From contig JAQFVV010006295.1 in the NCBI GenBank assembly GCA_028023455.1, forward strand, positions 246,001 through 310,000: a stretch of DNA of 64,000 bases. Reading direction: 5' to 3'. Made by a program: the position numbers and the translations under genes. Shown one piece after another: positions 37,701 through 51,200 of the stretch. Under the pieces are notes generated by a model. That model made no database searches, was not told the DNA's origin, and saw nothing but the letters and a program-made list of their open reading frames with translations. Position 1 is the first letter of the stretch. Each line of letters begins with the position of its first letter. This DNA is from Epiperipatus broadwayi. Taxonomy: Eukaryota; Onychophora; Udeonychophora; Euonychophora; Peripatidae.

Positions 37701-40700
37701 TTTGTAATTTTACAATAGATGGCTCTGGAATAGAATAAATAAAATGGATTACTGCTTTTAAAAATATATGTTGAATTTAAACAGAATGATTTTGTTTTGT
37801 TTGTACAATATATTACTTAAAAAGGTTTTTTTTAATGCAATTTTTTTTTCCCTCCAGACTTTTCCATTTTTTGGAGTTTTACCTGTTTTATTAAATGATG
37901 ATGGCTCAGAAATTAATGGTGCTGGTGAAGGATATTTGGTAAGACATTTTTTTATTACATTTGATAATATAATTAAAAATAATAGTAATTAAATGAAATT
38001 GATGTTATACATGGGTATTTATAAATTTGCGAACATGTGATTAAAAATTACATATGTCTATTTATAACAGTAAAATGGCTATCTATAAAGTGTCTGAAAA
38101 TTTTTGTTTTAAATTATTTACTATCAAATGTTTTGTCATTCAAACATAGCGATTGTGTGTACAAATTTAAGGTTTTTTTTTTCCTATTGTAAATACTGTC
38201 GAAGATTGATGATCTATAACTGCCTCCCAAATTTTTATCTAGAAGAGATTACTGTATTGTTTTATAGACTAGATAAATATTGTAATTTCTGCTGTTAATC
38301 ACAAAATGTTTTTTGTAGAACTTAACCTGATATACAGAAGTGAAATTGTCACCTAAACTGAATCATTTGATTTCAAGATTGATTTCTCTTGAATGCAGCT
38401 ATTTTGTTTATAATGTTACTGAATATAGAAACATCATTTTTATATACTGTAGTAAATTTTCTCCATTATGAAAACATACTGTATCCTGTATATTCTTTTA
38501 AAGTCAAATTGCTTAAAAAATTATAATTTATCCAATGTGACATTATATAAACTTTTTAATAGTTTTTACAAATCCAGTGTTTTTTAATTAAATTCATTTT
38601 AAAAGATCCAACTTTCATTATCATGCTAATTGATTTCTGTATATAAAAATGATTTTTTGTTTTATATCATAATGGATTATATATAATTAATGATATGAGC
38701 TGATTTTATGTAAATTTAATTAAAGATTAAACTGGACAAAGGTGTCCTTTTTATTTGCTGCTTTCTATTATTAATAACTATTGAGTAATTGTTGACATTT
38801 TGCACTTTTACAAGTGTCAATGTATTAATATTTTTATTGCAAATTTGTTTTAAATAATAAAATAATACTTCTTTTTTTAAAAAAACTATTCCTTTAAAAC
38901 AAAAAAAAAAAAATTCCAGATGTGAACAAACTTAGAATTTTTTTTTTTTTTTTTTAGGTATAAACTCCGTAACCCATCCAATAGTCATCACTAAATGTAT
39001 ATTTATCTATTCTTAAATAAAAATCCTAGTTAATCTGGATTGGTCATATGATGATGAAAAATATGATTTTAATATGGCCTTCACACTGCTGTGGATACTG
39101 AATTCATGATTATTTTTTAATTACAAGAGCCAAAAGACACAAATATATGAGTAGTAAATTGTCTTCTTCTAAATCCATTAACAATATAAATCTGTTAATA
39201 ATCCAGTATGAATCATCTTTAAGATTGAAATATAAACTATTAATCTTCGTAAAAATTTCTAATTTATATCTTTCTTTTATTATTATTGTTTTATATTTTC
39301 AAAACTAATAAAAGTGTGTACTGTGAATAGAATTATGATATTCTATCAAAGAGCTTTTACTTGCATGATAATTGTAAAGATTTTAACCATTCTAAAGATT
39401 AAAATGGGTTGAAATGTCGCCAATCCTAAGATATACCTTAATAGTTGCATGTCTTTAGTAAGGTTTATTATAGTAAATTTTAATATTAGCTATATTCATT
39501 ATCATAATTATTTTTTCATATTTAACCAGAAATTCATTGTTCTTTATTTTTCCTATTAAGTTTCTCCAGGTAATCTTTTTGGCTATAAATATTGTGACAT
39601 CAGCATATCTAAAGTTGTTGATGTTTATTCTACCAATTCTGAATCCACATTTGTTATCATTTAATCTGACTATCTTCATTACACATTCAATATATGAGTT
39701 GAATAACTAGAGTAGCAATATACATCCCTGATTAATGGCCTTGCGGATGTGAAACTAATTTGTTTTACCATAGTTTGTTTTATGGTCCAATCCCATATAG
39801 AGATTTCTTGTAAAAGTAATGAGATACTCTGGTACTTCCATTTTTCTAAGTATGTTCCATTATTTAGCATGATTATCAGGATCAAAGATGTTATTATTGA
39901 TAAATTATATATTGATTTATGGTATTTGAGAGCATTTTCATTTATTTAGCATATATTATCAATGAAATCTTTTGATCTTTCATCTTTCCTAAAGACGACT
40001 TGCATATCTGGTAGTTCTGATTCAACATAATCTGTTTCAAGTGAATTTGGGATAATTTTGCTTGCATATAGCATAATTGGTAGTTTTATGATAATTTATA
40101 TACTCCTTATTTTTTTATAGGAATTGATGTTTTCCAGTCTGGAGACTATAAAATGATTTTTCCAATTTATTTGATATAATTTTTTTTTCTGTAAAATTAT
40201 TGATACAGTGTCATCACTTTCTGTGGCTGTAACTTTTGACAATGATGCTTAATTTAATTTCATCTTCCATTACTAAATGATAATCATTGCATGGTAAAAT
40301 ATTGTAAAGTAAAATTGATAATTTAGCACCAGTTTTGTTTTGTTTTTTAAATTTGTAAAAAGAATAACAAAATAATTTATTTGTGTGTTTTGTACTTTAA
40401 AAGGTTTTTAAACAGCCATGGCCATCTCTCGCTAGAACTGTTTATGGGAATCATGAACGCTTTGAAACTACATATTTTAAGAAATTTCCAGGATATTATA
40501 CAACTGGAGATGGTAAATAACTTTTTTTTTTATTTTAAAGTATTGTTTATTTATGTACTATATATTTGTATATATATAAGATAAATTAAAGAGTTGATTA
40601 ATTTACCTTACATGTATAATAGTTTATTATTTGTTTATAATGCTTTAACTTTATTTTGTAAATTAGTTAATAAGTCGATTTGCATGAGGTTATATGGACA

Positions 40701-43700
40701 TCTTCACTGATTTAAATTTTATTCTCACTAGTGTTAGATTCTCTTTAAGCATATACATCGGAGTTTGAAAACAAACGAGAGTGATTTAATTTTTTTTCAT
40801 TGCACCACACCTTTGACACTGGAAGGCATTGTATTAAATATCATAATGCATTTAAGTTAAGAGTTCATCTCTCTGACTATATTTTATATATATATATAAT
40901 TTGTGAAATATAAATTAATAAATAAAGAATTTATTAATGCTACAAGGAAATCATTAGATATGCTTAGTATGTTTTCAATATTGGATTAGCAAGTTATAAT
41001 TAAATAAAAGTTTCAGTAAAAAACCTGAGTAATATTAATTTAACTCACGTTATCTATAGAATTTTTTTTATATTTTCAAGCAGCCATGTCTGATGAAAAA
41101 AATGAGTCAATTTCTGATGTGGTTTTTAACTATTATATATATATATTGTGTACATACAATGTAACTTAAAGGTCTCCTAGTGTAATGATAGCAAATCTGT
41201 CTTTATATCTATAACCTGGATTCAGATCCTGGTCAAATAAAACTTGAAAATTTCTCAAATTCCAGTCAAACTTATGATTTTTTTTCCATGTAATTAACTC
41301 ACAACCAACCCATTCAATAATAGTCAGCAAATTAGTTTATAGCTATTTTTATTTAGAAAGTAAAATAAGAGTAATCCCAAATTCTCACCAATTGATGAGC
41401 CTGATGAATGATACCTTATAATTATTTCTTTATAAAGCAAAATTGGAGAAACTTTTTCTCTGCAAGGAGCAGTTTAAAAGCTGTTTTATCTCATATATAT
41501 GTTTTAAAAACAAATAATGCATCACAATAATAAAAAGTCTAATTAAAGTTTACTTAGATCTAGATATTAAATTAGAGTTAGTTGAGTTAAAAATGTGGTG
41601 TAAAGGGATACTTATTTTTAAGAATCTTTTTAGTATTAACAGTTAAAGATTTCAAATATATTTTCCATGATGGTCTTTAAACTGTCATCTTTTTTTTTAT
41701 TTTCTGGCAAAAAAATGAAATTTTTAAATATTCTCAGAATGGATGGAAAAAGCTCAGGTGTATAAAGAAGATAGTCAAGAGAAATCAGTCAATAAAATTA
41801 ACTGAAAATAACCCATTGATTAAAGTTTGGAGATTAGAGTAGATCTCTAGTGCTAAATTTGATAAAGCTAAATAATCCAGTTATTTAATTTATATATTAA
41901 AGTTATATTATAAAAGAGCATCCCAGCTTAAAATATTGAAAAGTATTAATTTGATGAATGTGGCTTTAATAGAAATGAAGGTATAAGTGCTACAGCAGCT
42001 ACAATGAAAAATAGAAACAATTATGGTTAAGAAATATTAAAAATGTATTTGTCACCAAACTTAATAATAAAAACTTTCTTTAATTTGTAAAGATTGCATT
42101 GTATTTATAAATTAATATTTAAATAGGAATACTTTACCACATTTTAATAACCTCTAATTCCATTACTCTTTAGCTTAGTAAAAGTAATGTGAGATTCTAT
42201 TTTTATATATTTTATCAATTCTCTAAAAATAAAAAGCTCTATCATTAAAGAACACGCAGAATTGTATAATAAGGATTTCTAATGAATTCAGTCTCAAGTT
42301 GCTGATACTAATAACTATTTTTTATTAAATGGGGATCAATTTATGCTGATCTATGATATAAATGTGAATATTTCTTTCTTAAACATTGCTAATTTACATT
42401 TAGCTTTAGACTTTTATATTTACATATTTTCTTCACTGATGTTTTTATTTGAAAAGTTCTAAATTGCTATATTTGAACATTCATGAACATTTTTTTTCAC
42501 TCTTGATGAGATCTGCATCTTTTGCAAAGACTTATATTGATAAATGATTGTTATTTTGCATATCTGACTAATATCAATGTAATGTTAGCATTTATCCTAA
42601 CATTAATCTTCTTCATTTGCAGTTGCTGCATCTACAATAATGATTGTGAATTAACTCAAATCATTTAATTTGATTTTAAACTATAATAGTAACTTAGCAA
42701 AAAATAAAAACATTAAATGAAGATATAATAAAAATATTCATAAAAAATTCAATTTTTTTCGGATTTCAACATAATATATGTCATTCAAAGGATAATTCAA
42801 AAATAAAACAAATGCTGGGAAATCTGTTGATGTCATGCTTGTAGTTTTTACGTCATTTTAAAAAATATATATATATATATCAATGATGCGCCACCATAGC
42901 ATTACATTACTGCTACAAAGCACAAAATAGTAGGAGGGAAGGAACACAGACTTCCCATCATTTGATATCTTTATGACTAAAATGGAAAGAATGATAACAA
43001 ACACTATGTTTAACCACCATGAAGCTATGAAATTATCAAAATTTACCATGGATTGTAATATCGACAAAAGGAATAACTAATATCATTAAAGGATAAAAAT
43101 GTTCATGGAGTCCTATGTTTATATTTTGTTATCATCGATGTGCCAAAGAAGACATCATGGAATAGTGGAATCTAAGTTGAAATTATATATAGGCTAAGCT
43201 TGTAATGATACTAAGAGAAAAAAATTTTATAAATTATTCACATGAAATAAAATTTTAATTATTAATAATGTTAAAAGTATAATAGTAGTTTAACCATAAA
43301 ATATGTATCAAAGTCTTTTTTTTTATATAATCTTAATTATAGGACAGTTTTATCTTATAATTCGATAGAGGCTTAAATAATAGACTCAAGTAAATAAGAC
43401 TTAAATCAATTGTTAATGTATTAATTTTTTTAAAAACAATTCAAAATTTAAACATAAATAATTAAATTATTTAACAATTATTATTAAAAAGCATTGCTTG
43501 ACTCAAAAAATATAAAATATATTGGAAAAATATATAGATAGATAGATAGGTATAAAAGATATCAATATTAAAATTTTATTAATCTATTTTCTTTGATTAT
43601 GTTAGAAAGAATTTGTAATTAACCCATTATAACTGTATAAATGTCTATATAATTTTAATCATAGATTGTTTCTACTGATTGTAATCTTGTAGAGGTAAAT

Positions 43701-46700
43701 TATAAATATATACTATATGATATTAGATTGCAGTTGGTAAAATTAGAACTGTTCTTGGTCTTAGCCACCTCTGTGAGTTAATGTTTAATTACTTTGATTT
43801 ACCTATTGCATAAATCATTATAAAACTTTTATTATACAGTTTATTTATAATTAAAATATTTAAATGTATATTCGGATACGATATCTCATTAGCAGTAAAA
43901 TATTATTTATTGAATTTTATCTTCTTTGCCAAGCAATAAATGCTTTACTCTGGATCCATTGTCACTTTACAAATTCATGAGTCCATTGTAGATGTAAATC
44001 CAAACAATCATAGAGCTAATTTTTGGATTAATTCATTTATTTGTTTATTTATTAGTCATTTCTAGTTGTCTAAATATGACATTTATTCAGTATATTTTAG
44101 ATTGCCCAAATATGTAGTATATAATTGGAGAAAACTACTTGGTTACCTGAATCTATGGGGCACTTGCAGATCAGCTAGCCCTGCTCAGTTATAATATTTT
44201 CTATTATATTTATGATCACTCAAATCTGCAAGCTATTCGATGAACAGTTTTATTTTATTCATATTGTTGTTGGTCAGTTTCATTTACCATATTATTTATT
44301 ATTGTCAATGACCAGTATTTTATTGTTCTAGCTTGCTCAAATACATGGTCATTTCTAAGTCAGGCAGCTTTTCATCCATTCTTTTATTAATTGTCTATTA
44401 CATTTTGTGGCATGTCCAACAGGGGAATATTGCTATTTATGAGACAATGTTGTTTAATTAGCATTGTTCTTATAGTTTAGAAATTTTTTCATTACAATAT
44501 ATAAAGAACTGTTTTAAAAGTGTTATTAATTCATTACATACATTGTTACAGTAATTACATCCTCACTTTGTTTAGGAGATCTTTTTTTTTCTGTTCTATC
44601 ACTTTCAAGTGAAAATTATATGTCAAAAAATATATCTTTTTTAAAAAAAAACAGTGTTAAGTAAATTTATTATATTAGATTCTTAAATAATTAAATGAAA
44701 ATGAAAATTATTAATCAATTCTTAAATTATAATTTCATTATTCATCATCATTTTAAGTCATTATTGACCCACTGCAGAATGGGTTTCTCCAAGTTTAATC
44801 CAGTTTCTTTAATTCATAGTCTCTCCTTTTTACATTTCATCTGTAGTCTCTTTCTAAATATTTTATCATCTCTTATGATCCAGTTTAAGACTTTAATTGT
44901 TCATCTTTATTATCTCTTCTAGAAATATGTTCAGCCCAGCTATATTTCAGTCTTAATTCTTTTGATGGTATCATAATTCCAGTTTGTTTTTTCACCCAAT
45001 TTTCACATTCGATTCCTTCTTTCTATACTTCATTGAGTGGTCTGAAGTCTTTGTAATGTACTTCTGTTAAGTATTAAAATCTTAGATAAAAAAACTGGTA
45101 AAATTAAAAACTTCCCTTTCAATCACATAGGCCTATTTTCTTTTAATTTTAAATAATTTTGACAAAAGCATTCCATCTAAGTTTGATGTTATGATTAATT
45201 TTATTCATTGTATTTCCATCTGTATTAATAATCTAGTCAAGATATTTGTAGCTATTAAGTTCATCTAATTCATGATTATTAATCTTTATTCCAAAAAAAT
45301 CCATTGAACATTATTTTATTCTTTTTAATATGTATTTTTAGTCTTAAATTTTTACTTTCATCTGATAACTCTTGCAACTTTTCTTGAAGTTCTGAATTCT
45401 TATTTGCAAATAAAATCACATCATCTACAAAATTTAGATGACTAAAATAATCTCCATGTATATTTGTTTTTTTAGTTTTCTATTTTGATCCACAAAATAA
45501 AGTTTTGGAGATATGGAATCTCTTCTATTGCATTTTGCTAAATATTTTTCAGAATATGGCAAAATCCTGAATGAAATCTTTAATATTTCCGGAAATGTTT
45601 GTAGAATCAAATGCTTTTTCGTAATCTAGAATATGGCAAGTTAGCATTGGGCCTTTTTATAATTTCTTTCAATACTTGGATGTGATCCACTGTGCTAAAA
45701 CTACTTTTAAATCTAGTTTGTTCTTTTGATTGATTTTAAATGCAAAGTTCAATGTGAGTTGTAATTATTGTAATGGTCAGATTCGTCTAATTCGTTAACA
45801 TAGTGCAGAATTCGACCACCACACAGAACTGCAGTACCATCTAGGTAGCGAAGCCACCCGTAGTACTAAGTTCGAACATAGTTTATCAGTTCCACAATAC
45901 AATCTACGAAACAACCCATCTGATGCCACATTAGTAAATATTTTCTTAGGCACGATGGTCAGGGAAATGCAAGAGATTCAAGACTCTATTTTTGAGTTAG
46001 CCAATAATAATACTAATATTAAACATTAATATTTTACAGAATCAAGGAAATATTATATTGAATGGGTATCAAATAAATAAAGATGTTATGGCAGATGTAT
46101 AGTTTAAAATTATTTATTTAAAACATTTTATAATAAATCATTTAACTAATAATATTTGGTAATATTTAAAATCTCAGTAGCGGGATTTTCCAATACTATT
46201 ATATATTAAAGAAATACATTTATTTATTTAAAATATTTTATACCAAATCATTTAACCAATAATATTTTATATTTAAAATCTCAGTAGTGGCATGTCCGAT
46301 ACTGTTATGTTTTACAAAGAGATACATATATTTAGCTGACGTAATCTAGCTACCTAAATTCTCGAGCAAGTATTTCAAGAGCATGCCTTCAGGGATTTAT
46401 ATCTTTGCAATGCAAGAGTCTAAAGTAGAATTATTAATCGTAACGGCGGACACATTTTTATTTAATTAAAGAAGATATTTATTAATTACTATGGACAGAC
46501 ATTTATTTGAGAGAGAATTATGTCGCTAATGCAGAGACGGAGTTATACATTGAATAATAAAGTTAATAAGAAGAAACACGTGGTACGTCTAGAAAGGCGA
46601 TATGAGGGTGGCAGTATATTGAAACTGCAAAGCCGTGGATGAGTTTATAACAATGGGCTGGCATTTGCCATAGGCCCAAAAAGGTCAGGTGTCACATAAG

Positions 46701-48184
46701 CATAATCAGGGGCACGTGGTTCGTGCCACGATTACCTCCTAACTGCGTAACTGTCGTCAAGCCTATGGGGCATTTATTATGTCCGCTTGTGTAGGACGAC
46801 TGGGATTAATTTAAATCCTAAAGAATCCGGAGTATCCAAGGCTTATAATAGGTCATCGCGTCTCCAAAACGTAACACATATATAATTTACAGACTATTCT
46901 GCTAAGATTTAATATATTTTATAACTCAGCTCTACATCATCAACATTTAATAAAGAACGTTTTTGGCTCTCAAAGAAATGCAATTTATGGAATTGTTACT
47001 TATAAACTTAATAAAATATAAAACAATAGGTAAGCTGGGTGAGTATTAAGAACTAATATGTCAGGCATTTGCTAAGTAGTAGATCCCTGCATTATAATAA
47101 ATGAAGCATTGAATACGTGTCGATTTATATGAAAATATTAAGTAATTTATGGAAGTAAATATTAATGAGGATTTGCAGGACACGCATCCACTGTTTCAAG
47201 CAATCATGGATTTATATTTAGAAAATTATGGAGATTACCGAGCTGACCAGCCAACTGGAATATATAAACGAAATATATTAATCGGTTGTTAGACAAGATG
47301 GCAACCGTCTTGATTAAAATCTATCTTTGAATTTGGCGAGGTCCGGTCGGAAATCTTATAAGCATGCTAGAATTAAATAATAAAATGTAAAATTTAGAAA
47401 TATGTTCCCAAGAAAAGATAGAATGAGGTAAGCTAGATTATTAAAGAAATTTATATAATAAACTAATCATTAAATTCAGAGATTTACAAGTTATAGTTTT
47501 ACAAGTTATATAGAGAATGAATGAGCTGTAGCGTGATTATAAATTAGAGTACTCTAGGCCTTTGAGTAAGGTACCTGTTTTATGAGAAGTTTTCAAATTC
47601 AGTAGTCAGTAGCAAATTGTTCATGATTTCAGAAGTAGCAGTTCTTTCCAGCATTTAGATTATTCATTTATTTTAACAGCAGCAGCTTTCTCATTGTTTG
47701 GGCAGCAGATCTTTTTGGTTGATTTTATGGAGGGCATATGCAGAGGTTAACGGCATACAATCGACCATCTCCAGGGGAGAATAGTCTGGGCACTTTCTAC
47801 TCGAACATACTGTGGTAGGTAAATTAATTTATGACTTTGGAGGCTCTCAACTGATTGAGAGCACAGCTAAAGTTTACTGAAAGTTCTTAGAAAGCTCAAA
47901 ATGTCCTCCTTTCTTGATCTTATCTTTTCACTTTTTGTTATATTTTATTTTGGATCCATTCATTTGCCCCGAGGATAATCAATACATTCTTGTAAGTTTA
48001 ATTTTATAGAAAACTGTTTTTTTTTTTTTTTAGTTTTTTTTTTTTTTTTAATTAATGAATTTTGGGATTTTTTTTTTAATTATTTTTTTATTTACCACAA
48101 TTATTTTAATATATTACAAAAATAAAAGAAATATATATTTTTATTTATTATTAAAATAAAATATTAATTTAATTATTATAAAAA

Positions 48185-48224
<40 letters not shown>

Positions 48225-51200
48225 TAGTTAAAGTTATACAAAATTATATAACTAAAAGAGAAAGCCAAACTATATCATTTATTTTTATTTATTGCTTTAA
48301 ATTTTGTCATCGAAACGTGTATGTGTGGTGAATTATACATATATTTATACATTTTTAATATTGCTACACACACAATTTGATACCAAAAAAGTTTAAATTT
48401 GGGTAGGAATGGGTGATGGGTGAGAGACGATAGAAAAGGTGAAACTTAAGATTCGAATGCGAATCTTACTGTTTCATTATCTTGGTAAAGATTTTGTGTA
48501 GGACTCATAAAAGACTGACAGATCTATAATTTCTAACATCTTCTTTATCACTTTTTAAAATATTAATGTTAATACTGCATTCTTCCAATTATCTGGTACT
48601 TTTTATCATTTAAATATTTGGCATATGGTTTTGTTATTGCTTCTTTAAGATATCAATAATAACTTCCTTATTTCCTAGAACTTTTTTCTTTATAAATTTA
48701 ATTCCATGTCTTCCCTCTTCATTTAAAATGCTTGGTAATTCAGAAGATATAGTAATTATATTTGTTACTTTGTTTTCTTGTTTTTTGTTATCATATAATT
48801 CTTTAAAAAACTCTTCTATAACTTTCCTTGCCAATTCACAGCTATATTTTTATATCATTATTAAATCTTCTTCATACCAGTTACAAAATTTTAGATGTCC
48901 AATTCTTCATAAATGGCCATATTTAAATATTTTTATATTCTTTTTTTTTTTGCCATGTCTCAATTGGAAAATTTAATGGTGAATGGCTGCTTCTTTGCAC
49001 CAGCTATCTTTATTGCAGTTTTTAGTAATGTATCAATTATTTTCTTATTGAGCTCAATTAAGGTTAAGTCATCTCCAAGATCTGTCAATATTTTAAATGA
49101 TTAGCAAGTTTAAATATAAATTCATTGGAATGTTTTTGAAAGTTAGGAATATCATTACAGTCTTGAAATATATATTTGCTGTTAACCAAATTATAATCCA
49201 ATTCTACTGTACTTTTATTTGGATGTTTCTAATCTTATTTCCATTTAGATTTTTTATTTTTTGAAGAAAGAGTTCATCTTTTTTTTTTTTTTTGTTGCAA
49301 TTTTATAAGTCTGTGTCCTTTCTCATTTCTGTCACCTTAACTAACTTAATCCACAGCATTGTCAATGTTTAATTTTTTTTTCAATTCTTGCAAAAAAATT
49401 TCTCATGATAATTTTTAAATGTTGTTTAGTGTGATAAAAATTATTTTATTCATCCAGATAAAAATCTTTTATTTCATCATAATGAGTAATTTATTCACAT
49501 ATTCTGTCTGATATACCATCAATCTTCACAGCATTATTCCTCATCTTTTTGTCTATAATGAATCCCACTCTATTCATGCTTTTATACATTAGGGAATCAA
49601 TCCTCGATACATACGCTGTATGAATTTATAATGATTGAGGAATAATCTCATTTTTTAAACACAAGATAAAGTCTTTGAAAAGATAAGATGAATCACTCTA
49701 TCTTTATTACCAATAGATAAATCTTAAACATTTAGAAATGAAAGCAATTAATCACTTTTAATTTCATTCACGATATATTAATAATAGATATGGTTACACT
49801 GTAGTTGGAAATATAAAATGATATACAGGATGCAGAAAAATTTTGGTTCATACAATAAAATAAGTATATTAGAGATTATTTATACATTGGAATTAAGGAA
49901 CAATTTTGAAAGAGAAAAAAAATTAAATATTTTTTTAATAATTTGTATCTCGTATTATTGTAAAAAGTGAAATAAATGTGGTTTGCAAAAATGAAGAAAT
50001 AACATTATGAATACTGGAAAAAGAAAAGATGGGAACTTTGGTAATGAAGAAAAAGAAGATTAAGAAATTTAGAAAACAAAATAGGAGGGATGATGGTATG
50101 AGGAACCGACTTAATTTAGGGAAATGAAAGAAATTATAATGGTGAAACTAGAATGAAGAATGGTAAAAAAAAGGTTGATAAGGCAAAGACATTAACATAT
50201 ATGATAAAAATGAAATTTAAAAAAAAAAAAAGGATTATAATAAAAATATAAGGAGTATTTTTTTGAGTAGTGATATAATAAGAATATAAATAAAAATATG
50301 GATAATAATGAAGATAAATTTTGATGGATTAAAATGTTTTTAAATAAATAAATGAAATAAAATTGAAGTTGGTTAAAAAATCATTGGATAGTATATTTGT
50401 GGAGAATATTTAAACAAGTATTTTTAAGATTAAAAAACCAGGAAAATGTTTAATAATAGATCAAAACTTAAAAAGAAATTAGATAAATTAATAAGCAATA
50501 ATGATAATATATAGAAGATTAAAAATAAATGTAGTTATGTTAAGAATATAAATTTAAAGGATGAAATGATAAAAGTAAATTTAGTATTAATTTAATAAAT
50601 AAAAACTTTTAGTACAGAGGAAAAGGGATATTAGAAAAAGATTGAAAATACATCCCTTAGAAAAAAAGAAAGATTGGAAATGGAGGCAAAAATTGAATTA
50701 ATAATTAATAGATATATAAATGGAAAAAAATAGTGATTGAAATAATAAGATGAAAGAAGCTAAGGATAATGTAATATTGAAAGAATTAAAGTATAAAGTG
50801 AATAAGTTATGGCATTATATGGAGTATGATGATGATAAAGGAATTGTGAATAATAAAGAATGGAAAACTATTAATGATATTAAAAATAAATAAAATGATT
50901 TAATACTTAACAGGAAATAGGACATCAAGTATAACTGTATTAATTAAGAAGAAATATAATGAAAAATTACAAATGTTGTTAAGAAGAATGAAAGTATTAT
51001 AAAAAATAGACCTAGTTTATAAATAATTGCAAAGATGTATATAATAAGTAATATTAGATGATTGAGTTAAATGGATGTTAATATTAAGAATATAAATTAT
51101 AGATTTAAAAGATTAAATGATAAAAGTAAATAATGTCAATATATGTTTTGAAATATTTTTAGAATGTTTTTAAAAATATATGAATGTATAAGAAATGATC

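Larger units (their letters stand above)
45788..48470. mobile_element. GC-richer insertion splitting an RTE copy
   Basis: RTE sequence stops near 45787 and resumes near 48475 at the adjoining point of the RT domain, so about 2.7 kb was inserted later. It holds a 75-codon open stretch at 45797-46027 (ends: [10 protein letters not shown] and NNNTNIKH), a 110-bp tandem repeat, an LTR-like block (46688-46880) and homopolymers near 48015-48225. The ends share cagattcg / cagtaagattcg in inverted orientation, a weak hint of terminal inverted repeats. I cannot assign a class. Confidence 0.6.
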
